DNA of 10,922 nt from Phoronis ovalis. Its lineage: Eukaryota; Phoronida; Phoronidae. The stretch covers positions 1 to 10,922 of the forward strand of contig JAOXYB010058335.1 in assembly GCA_028565635.1 (NCBI GenBank). The letters are read 5' to 3'. The notes under the pieces were generated by a model, which worked only from the letters and a program-made list of their open reading frames with translations, made no database searches and was not told the origin of the DNA. A program made the position numbers and the translations under genes. Within the stretch, counting starts at the first letter, position 1, and each line of letters begins with the position of its first letter. This document shows positions 1-8,600 of this stretch, piece after piece.

Positions 1-107
1 ACTGTTTAAGGTTTGCCAGCCAGCCAGACTCATCTGAGAACAGATATTATGGGGAACAGAGTCGGTGGGTGCTTCCGTATAAGGCAACAAACCTATTGGT
101 TTGTACG

Positions 108-228
108 CTTTCCTTCTTCTTCTTCCCTTTTTCCTTCTTCTTCTTCCCTTTTTCCTTCTTCTTCTTCCCTTTTTCCTTCTTCTTCTTCCCTTTTTCCTTC
201 TTCTTCTTCCCTTTTTCCTTCTTCCTCC
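108..228 (+). repeat. 21-bp tandem repeat, pure pyrimidine tract
   Basis: Five exact 21-bp units (CCTTCTTCTTCTTCCCTTTTT) run at 112-132, 133-153, 154-174, 175-195 and 196-216, followed by a partial, slightly altered unit to 228. From 108 to 228 the plus strand has only C and T. Because the unit is a multiple of three, all three frames stay open and give low-complexity Phe/Ser/Leu/Pro peptides, which should not be taken as a gene. Confidence 0.95.
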
Positions 229-312
229 AATTTTCAGCAAGCTATATTTTCGAAGACAGTTACAGCTAAGGACACTTTGCTTTAGGTGTGGCATCCCCAG
301 ATTAGGCCATTG

Positions 313-426
313 TTGACTTTGAGGTCAAAGGTCATTTGGAGGGTCAAGGACAAATTTTTAAAATTGCTCAAAATGTTCCAAAATGAAGGTATCGAGTTAC
401 AACGAAGTAATTTTAATGACCTTTGA
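313..426. promoter_or_regulatory. Cluster of AGGTCA-type half-sites including a perfect DR1
   Basis: Positions 322-334 read AGGTCAAAGGTCA, a perfect direct repeat of AGGTCA with one-base spacing, the consensus bound by HNF4- and RXR-type nuclear receptors. An inverted partial site (TTGACTTTGA) abuts it at 313-322, GGGTCAAGGACA follows at 341-352, and TGACCTTTGA lies at 417-426. No promoter or first exon is seen next to it, and similar strings occur in dispersed repeats of invertebrates, so function is uncertain. Confidence 0.3.
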
Positions 427-429
427 GAA

Positions 430-1700
430 TATATCGGTACTAAAAGTTGATTTTCTTTTATTTTTTGGCATCTGCTCAATTAATTTTTCTAATCTTCCAA
501 AACTGTGACAAAAACTGTACACAAGCCCTAAATTTGAATTTTCGAAATAGCGGATATTGGGATTAATCATGTAGGTTAGTCCCTAATTCTCATTCAAATT
601 CCATATCTTCCCCGGTGATGACGACCCCTGGTGTGTAGGTCATATATTTTTGCAATCTTTTTTTCTTCTTTTTATTTGACACAAGAAGGCAACATTATTA
701 CAAAATTATAGTATAACACAATAAAAAAGCAGTGCTAATTGACAGTAGTGTTGAGTATTAATTAACTAGAAGCTACCGGAAGGTGTTCTCCATTAATTAC
801 ATTCTCTAATTTAAGGAAGTACTCAATTTCAGTTATCCAAGTTTTCAAATTCACTTTTGCAATCTTAGTCTCTAGCTATGAGGTGTAGCTAGCAAGTTGA
901 CTCCCTACTAAAAATGGGCATCTCTAATGTTTTGCTAGCGTGCATGAACAATTTCACAATTTCACTTATATGTTTTAAGTTGATTTGGCTAAATACTAAA
1001 TACTCGTATTATAAGGACACGTTTTATATTATTTACATAAAATAAAATACTACATGTAGGAAAAAGTTTTCGGTGAGCTTCTACTAATATAAGTAGCATT
1101 ACATTGCACTGGCTGGGGATCGATGCTTTTACGTTTTTATAATGCTTTCCAAAGCAGAGAAAAAACATGGGACTCTCACGTACCTATATCATAATGTCAA
1201 CATGCAACCAAAAGCGAAAGCCCCTATGCTTTGTCAGTGAAACATATGCTTCGGCGGACATAAAATTGCACAACTTTTAAAATGGCATAATTCAATCATT
1301 TCAAAGCCGTAGCGCGAAATATATTTATTTTTATATTTTCTTTGGATTTGGCAGTGTTAATCACTTTTTTGAAAATGGGTGTATTTGCTTAAAATGTCAG
1401 AAATCAAAGAAAATGCCTTTTTTAATAAAAAAAATGGTGAGATAGCTTATGGACGAGAATACTCCAAAGTGCTTTGGCCAGATTCCGCAGCTTCTCAGTA
1501 GGTGGCTGACAATGTACCACAGAAAAATTACTTATTTCTGTGACTGGAAAAAGTTTCATTGCAACGTCATAAAAAGATTTATTACCGTTGAAGTGGATGG
1601 GAAAATTAATTGTGTACTTATGCCAATTTCCATAATTCTCTTTTCATTTGTTGGACAATATCTTACAGAGGAAGACACAAAAAATTACCAGCACCACATT
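430..1700. other. Intergenic, no supportable gene
   Basis: About 1.3 kb of AT-rich sequence with no recognised coding domain, RNA gene or sizeable repeat. The longest open stretch (1449-1811 plus, 120 codons) has no recognisable motif, no splice-linked partner and a composition expected of AT-rich noncoding DNA. Confidence 0.6.
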
Positions 1701-1706
1701 TTACAA

Positions 1707-1712
1707 TTTATT
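1707..1712 (-). terminator. Candidate poly(A) signal AATAAA for the receptor gene
   Basis: The first canonical AATAAA found on the minus strand downstream of the stop at 2233 lies here, giving a 3' UTR of about 520-550 nt. The minus strand just beyond it is GU/U-rich (TGTGGTGCTGG, then TTTTTTGTGTCTT), as expected for a downstream element. Weaker variants lie nearer the stop (TATAAA at 2101-2106, ATTAAA at 1833-1838) and could be used instead. Confidence 0.4.
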
Positions 1713-2232
1713 TTTCATTTCAATTTGTTCAGGATATCAAGAATTTTCAAATTAAAAACGGGATTGGTCTTAATAATTCTCATGAGAGGTATTGATACCT
1801 TCAATCCCTGACATTGTGTAATCAAAATTAATTTTAATTCTTACTCTAGAGTTGATAATATTCACTCCTGTTTTTTCAGAATGTATTAAAGTACAAATTA
1901 CTAAATTTAAAAACTTAAAATCAATATTCAACAGCTAAAGATTATACCCACTACAAAAAAGCACACAATTATATACTGTCATGTATTCTATACACAGTAA
2001 AGATGTTACAATTGCATAAATTCCAAATTTATGAATAGGGCGCAAAATATATAAATTATATATGTTCATCATTACTAATCGTACTTGTATTGAATAACAA
2101 TTTATATTTAAATTGGCGATCTCATCAAATAAAGAAAGTAGCAAAACTGGTTTGAATTCACAGCACATGAAGTAACATTTGCACAATAATATAAAAAGCT
2201 CGAGATTTGTTATCCAGCTGCTACATTATAGT
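1713..2232 (-). other. Probable 3' UTR of the receptor gene
   Basis: AT-rich sequence between the stop codon and the candidate poly(A) signal. It contains no recognisable domain on either strand; short open frames here look random. The exact end depends on which poly(A) signal is used. Confidence 0.45.
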
Positions 2233-2686
2233 TTAGTAGTCCGGTTCAGGTATGGTTACTCTACTATACTCTCCCAAAGTTGAAACAAATGGTCCAGAAA
2301 TTCCGTCATTGAAAATATGACGATGAGTTTCATTGTCTTCATAATCAGGGTTAGGTTCTATCAAACTATTAGGTCTTGTTTTACGTTGTTTCGAATGTAA
2401 AGTAGCCTTCGGAAACCTATCCTGAAAAGAGTCGTTTGACGGTTCTACATTTACATTAATATTGTAGTTTGGACGCCAAGCCAATGCTATCTTCGGCTTT
2501 CGGACATGGGTCCCATCAAGGTGTCGTTTGCCTTTTTGAGGGACTCTTGTCTGTTCGCTCAAATTACGTGTATTGTTGGGTGCCATAAATGTCGGATTAG
2601 TAAACGCCATCATACTTCTAGCTGAAGACGATGTTTCTGTTATGCTAGCTAAGCTGTCACTTGCACACTTTTCTTTTATTTTTTGT
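2233..2686 (-). CDS. Last exon: cytoplasmic tail with NPTF and NPDY motifs
   Basis: Acceptor TTTATTTTTAG|ACAAAA joins the phase-2 donor of exon 9, and the frame continues to TAA at 2233-2235. The ~150-residue tail follows the membrane helix and is hydrophilic and rich in Lys/Arg/Asn/Ser. It holds NPTF (genomic 2587-2598, residues 1556-1559) and NPDY (2341-2352, residues 1638-1641), which fit the NPxY/F consensus for PTB-domain binding and clathrin-mediated endocytosis. It also holds YEDNE right after NPDY and YSRV near the end, both possible phosphotyrosine sites. The C-terminus EPDY is not a classical PDZ ligand. The internal methionines at 2608-2613 are not the start. Confidence 0.83.
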
Positions 2687-5600
2687 CTAAAAATAAAATT
2701 ATTAGAAAAAAAATTACACTATATAGGTTGATTAAACCCGTGAAATAAATTTACTCGAGCTATCTGTACCATTTCCCGTGTTTATTTCTGTATTCTAGAA
2801 AATGTGCATGCAATTGCAACTCGTTTGAAAATTGTTCCTTTAAGACGCCATACATGTAACCCGGGGGGGGGGTGGTCAATATGAAAGTGGGTACACATGT
2901 TCCAACAAAATTTCGCGTGAAAGGGCATGTTTTTCGAACCGCCGGCGCGTAACGCGCGTTACGTGCTTAGGGTCTGTTTTTTGGCTAAAATCACGAAAAG
3001 GGGTGTTTTTTTGGAGGTGTGACACTTCCTAAGGGGTCTTGTTGGGAAGGTTCACTTCGTTAGGGTAATCGTTAAAATTTCACTCAAGATTTGTTTTATT
3101 ATTTTTGAACAGTAAAGCACATGATCTGGGCCGTGTTGTCACTATTTTATCAAACCGAATAAGGGATTAAAGCTTCACTAAATACAAACCAGCTATATGC
3201 CTTGCAATGAACGCATGGGACTGGGGATTTACTTGAGCCTTCAGACATTATTGTCAACCAGTTTTTTATCTCTATGAACTAACCCCGGAACAAACTGTCA
3301 GTTAGTAGACATTGAGTCTGTATACCCTATTCCGGGTACTCTGTGACTATAGTAAACGGTATCTAGTTATTATGTACTTTAATGTAGCTAACAATAATAA
3401 GGTAATAAATTAAGTAAATTTACCTTCTCATACGATGCCCAATTGCTACAGCAGCAACTAAAATGAGTATTACAGCGGCTATTGATCCACTTATTGTAAT
3501 AACAGCAGGCACCATTAGAACACACTGGTAAGAACCAATTCCATCTATACACCTAAGTAGTGTCCTGCAAGGATTAGGATAACACTCGTTGATTTCAGTC
3601 TCACATAGTGAACCAGTATATCCAATGTTACATGAACAAGAGTATCCTTGAAAACCTTCGATGCGTTTCTTTGACGTACAGTCTGGGTCGTTGTAGCTTC
3701 CTTGACATTATCCAGCCTGACAGGGATTGGCTAAGATAAACAGGTTGAGTTCTAAAACTGGTGTGTACCATTTTTTTCTGTCATGTGCAACAACACCTGT
3801 ATTCACGAGTCCACAAAAGTCATCAGGAAAATAAATGTCTATCACAAAAATCATTGTGGTTCCATGATTCCAGTCGACCATTGTTTGGTCTTTGTTAACT
3901 ATTGCGCTTTCTTGAGAGATTGAAATGTTCACATTTTTGTTCGTAGCATTTTTCAGTCGTATTGTAAAGTAATCAAATTCATCAACATCGTGTACGATAA
4001 GTCTACCAATTGTGACTTTGTTACCTGTTCCCTCAATCATTAAGTCAAAATGTTGTGCATCATCAGAATAGTGAACAGAATATGTACGCTCACTAGAAAC
4101 AAACATTAATTTCGGTGGATCATTTATTTCATTAACCACAATTAAAATATCTTCTACCACATTGTTTGGCTTTACCCCAAGTGGAAGGTTGTATTCACTC
4201 AATGTAACTGTTAAATGGTCCTCGCCATTGTAATTCTTGTTTGGTTTGTAAATCAACGTATTTGATTCTGTTACATTCATGATGCCGTGGTCGACTTCTT
4301 TGCCTAGCGTAATTACCACTGGATCATTTTCTGGATCGATAAAGATGATTTCCTTAGCTATTGGACTGTCCTCGTTCACATAAATAACCTACAATACAAA
4401 TATCTCCCTTTCTACAACCATATTTTTTTCGAATTTAGTTATTTAAATAGTTTTGCCAATGGCTAGTAGTTTGTTTATTTTACTTTATTTTCAGACACAA
4501 GGTTCTCCAGGACAAACAGTTCAAAAGTGAACAAGATAACCAGTGGAAGGAAACCAAAGGAAACATTTCCTTTTTTCTTATTTGATTGTTGATTTTGAAT
4601 AAAAAAACAGTAGCTAGTTCCATTTTGTGTCGAATAAGCAAAATGAGCCACTTCCTTATACAGATTAAAAGTGACTCAAAATTAAATAGCTCCTTTTCCT
4701 TATTCGCGTCATAATCGAATAAGGAAAAAGGAAATACTTTCCTTTTCCTTATTCGACTCTAAATTGGGGTCCCTTTCTCTTTCTTGAAACACTCAATCGA
4801 ATAAGGAAAAAGAAAATAGGTCCCTTTCCTTATTCGTCTAAGAATCGAATAATTTCCTTTTTCCTTTTTCGGATCAATTAAAATCAGGGTCTTATTTTCT
4901 TTCTTAAAACTCTGAAGAGAATAAGGAAAAGGGAAATGTTTCCTTTTTCCTTATTTGGCTAAAAATATATTCCTTTTCCTTATTGTATGAGGAAAAAGGA
5001 AAAAGGAACTTAATTGAAACTTAATTGACATAAATTTTGCATGGAAACTAGTTCTAGTTAGTGCATATTCAGGAACAAACCTTATCCAAAAGCACAGGGG
5101 CTTGATTCACTAAATATTTACGAGCAGATATTACTGAGACTTGAGTGGGAAGCAAATTGAATGTCACATCTCTTGTTCTTCGTCCAGAAGCCGATGACCT
5201 GGTATTACAAATCTGCAAAAACACAATTTTTTACAATTTCCTGATGGACAAATGTTGTTTGCATCTCAAAACGAGATTCTCTGTATTGACGTGTGTATCA
5301 ATTATTATCAGCAGCCTGTACTAGCTTTTTCACTGGATGACAATTAAAGTACATGTGTCACGAATGTGCACTACGAATGATTAGAACTACAAAAATGCTT
5401 CTAAGCATACCTTAACTGAAATGGTGTGAACTGTCCAATTGACATGTGACCCTGTGTCAGCTGCGCACAAGTTACAAGACTCACAAGCTTCCCTCCATAA
5501 CTGGGAATCTAATTGTGTAAATAATTTCAAGGCATTACAAAACTTTTTACTTGCTATAATATATCGATGGTTATCTACATGTTGTAACTGTTGTAATTTG

Positions 5601-8600
5601 TAACTAATAAAATATGCTACATTTGTATCTACAAAATAAAAATTGTGTTAGCACCACTGTCTGTTGAGCTATTCATAGCGACCGGTTTATTTTAACACCA
5701 TTTATTAAACATGTCCTTTATTATGCATGTCTGAATACAAAAAAGTTCGTAAAGCCAATTATTTGCATATTCATGTAAAACTAGGACGCTAATTACTGTA
5801 ATTAATGTTCTTACCAGGATCGTAATATAGTATAAGTGGAATTTCATCGTCTTTATAGTCTACAGGGTTAAACGTCACTGTCATCTCTATTGGAGCAGAC
5901 AATGAAACTTTGTTACCAGCTGGTGCAATGTAAATAGAGGTTCCCGTATACTTTCTGTATCTAAAAGTATTTAAAAGAAAACATGGATGTACACTAACTT
6001 CAACAACAGTATCCAAGAAACAACAGATGATCGCTGGTTATATCTTAGCTACTTTCCAGATTATTTAAACAAACAGTCACCGCTTTCCTCCCTCTCTGAG
6101 GTGAGTAGTGACAGCAATAACATATCTTTGAAGAGCTACTATATATTAGGACGATGACTTAAATAAGAGAAACTCAACAAAACGATCAAGTAATCAAAGA
6201 CATTAAGCTATAGATACTGAGCACACCAGGTAATATTACTTATACATATAAAGTTATCACATGCTATATACATTATTAAAAATATCCGAACCCCCTTCTA
6301 TTGACATATAAATAAAAATTTAAATTAAACGTTAAATTTACTTGAATATTTATAGAATGATAGAAATAGTAGAACACACCATAGTTTAAACTTCTGCTAT
6401 GGAAAAAATTACATACCTTCCAATAAGCCTTCTTGATACAGGTTTGTCTGTATTTGCAATGTCTTCGGGATTCCCTATGTAGCTACTAAAAGTAGTAGAT
6501 GCAGCAGATCCATAACGTGCTTCAAGGTCTGATTTACCGAGTTTGCCAACTAAAACACTACCGTCGCCTATAAAGAGCATAAACGCACAATTGATTACGT
6601 TTTCAGTGTTCTACTTTTAAACCAGCTCACCATAATTATAACATCGTAGTTAAGGACTATAATTACATGCACTTTCACCTAGTACAGTGCTCACTGAAAT
6701 GAAATATATACCATACACGATTTCTCTAAACTAAGCACAACCGGCACATTTTAGAAATGACAATGCATCTCAGGCCAAATTGCATGTATATTATTCTGAT
6801 ACTGTTAATTGTCATTTCTGTGAAAGTATTCCCGTTTAAAATATTTCAAATTAAGGTGAAATTGTTTAATAATCATCAGACAGCTTCTACCAAATAAGAT
6901 AACGATACTGCTATCACAAAGTCGAATTATTGTAACTTGCACAATAACATGAGCCGAATAGAATGTTCCGACAAAAATCTGATTTTATGTTCTATTCTGA
7001 TTCATAAAATTTATGTTACCGGTCATCTTCAAAGAAATGTTTATTTCGCCATTGTCATGGTATTGAAGAGGAGTTTTATGTGTTTTTTTATCTCGAAGAT
7101 CTATGATATCATCATCGGGTCCTGAAACAGAGAACTATGTATAACTATGAGGGTTGTCGTGAAATCATTTTCTATCAGAGGTCTCGAATATAGTTTGGTA
7201 AATGTGATAGGGGGTGCAAGTTCCAAATTGATTTTTTTCTTAACAATGCACCTCGGTATCTTCATATCTAAATCAAAAATACGAAGAAAGAAGATCGGTC
7301 ATAATAAAACATGACGTAATAAAAGTGCATGCTAGTTATTTGAAACAAAAAGGCTTCGTACTTACTTTTAACACAGACAGTTTTCAGTGGAATGACCGTC
7401 TTTTTATGTGCTCTGCTCACAGCATGCAGTTTATGATGAAGGCATCTCCCTGGCTCCATACTGAAGAAACTGTTGTCATCGATTTCTCTCCTTTGATAAT
7501 TCTCATAGTCACTGTAGTTTCTTTTTGCCAAGTAAGAAATACTGCACAAGAAAATATTTTAGATCTCAAACGTGTACTTTGTACGCATACTCTAAACTAA
7601 ACATTCATGACATGGTATCTTGCAGTATATATATTTTTCATACAAAGTATGTTCAACGTATGTTGCGTACTACTTGATATACATGTAACTCGAATGTCAA
7701 AGACAATGTTAGAATACAAAGCTAAATTGTGTAGCTATACTATAAATGTATGCAGCCAGTTCCAATATAATCTCACACCATATCTACCTACCTCGTATTG
7801 GGATTTTCTGCACCATAAACTAACTGGCCATTAATGATGGAAACACCGGTTGAATTAGTATTACCAACTAGTGATGACGGAAATACGTCAGACTTCCCAT
7901 CTTCGGAGCCAATCTCCCATTCTGAAAATACGACACGCTAATCAGCTGTTGCATTTGAACTGTTTTGATTAATTTTTAGTAGATACAGCTGTTACAAGAT
8001 CTGAAAACATTCCCTGTGGCTGAAATAAACAATATATACCTAATTGTTACCTAATTCATCAATACCTCTACTATTGTAGAGCTATACGCTCCGTCTATTC
8101 TTCAGAATTAAATGGAGCTATTGCCGACTTACTAGTCCTTAATATTACAGAATGCAACAGAAGCCTGCATAATGAACGAAGCACAATATACTTCGACGCC
8201 ACAAGGTTGGAACCAGTAGTGAAATTAATTGAAGTTTATCCTTACCGTAAAATTCAGCAGTGTCGGGTCCTCCAGACCACGTAATTCCAGTTGATGTTGA
8301 TGATTCTGTTATAAGAACATCGTTAGACAGACGACTGTCTGATTTGGAATTAGTTGGATATCTAACAAAAGTGTCCGTTATTATTGGCAGAAAGAAATCG
8401 GCTGTAACAGCACAGTTTTGTAAGGCTGTTAAGCCAGCGTTGTTGTGGATATTTACATTAAAATAATACTTTCTTCCGTGAATGAGTGGTACGGAATTAC
8501 CTGATAAAATAATTGTATTTCTTAAACCTATATTAGTCCAATTATGGATATCACTTTTACCAGCTTCACTTCCGAGAGATACGTTATAAAATGAAATTTT

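Noticed and set aside
13-316. Three overlapping open frames on the plus strand giving Phe/Ser/Leu-rich peptides
   Set aside because: They come from the 21-bp pyrimidine repeat, which is open in every frame because its length is a multiple of three. No domain or flanking gene structure supports them.
1449-1811. 120-codon open frame on the plus strand
   Set aside because: No recognisable motif, AT-rich background where such lengths occur by chance, and it overlaps the candidate 3' end of the minus-strand gene. Not excluded as a stray exon, but unsupported.
1935-2186. 83-codon open frame on the minus strand after the stop codon
   Set aside because: Lies in the probable 3' UTR, no domain, composition typical of noncoding AT-rich sequence.
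3305-3345. CCGGGTACTC-like string as the far end of the GC-rich intron element
   Set aside because: Only a short resemblance to the opening G-run block; no inverted-repeat match long enough to define an element end.
3708-4379. Treating the minus-strand frame ending at 3708 as a complete separate gene
   Set aside because: It begins mid-domain right after a splice acceptor, and the frame beyond its TAA carries the expected EGF, membrane and tail parts; it is an exon of the larger gene.
7268-7365. Extension of the exon 3 frame (YEAFLFQITSMHFYYVMFYY)
   Set aside because: Follows a near-perfect GTAAGTA donor; hydrophobic look is due to AT-rich intron sequence.
7781-7791. Second GT in the exon 2 donor (GTAGGTAG) as the splice site
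   Set aside because: Using the GT four bases further would break the frame with exon 3, while the first GT fits in phase.
7325-7834. Two plus-strand open frames (91 and 75 codons)
   Set aside because: They are antisense shadows over exons 2-3 and the intron between them; the minus-strand exons fit splice signals and phase.
8145-8245. Hydrophobic C-terminal extension of the large minus-strand frame (LISLLVPTLW and onward)
   Set aside because: Begins exactly after a good GTAAGG donor, and the next exon joins in phase; it is intron read-through. A retained-intron isoform cannot be excluded.
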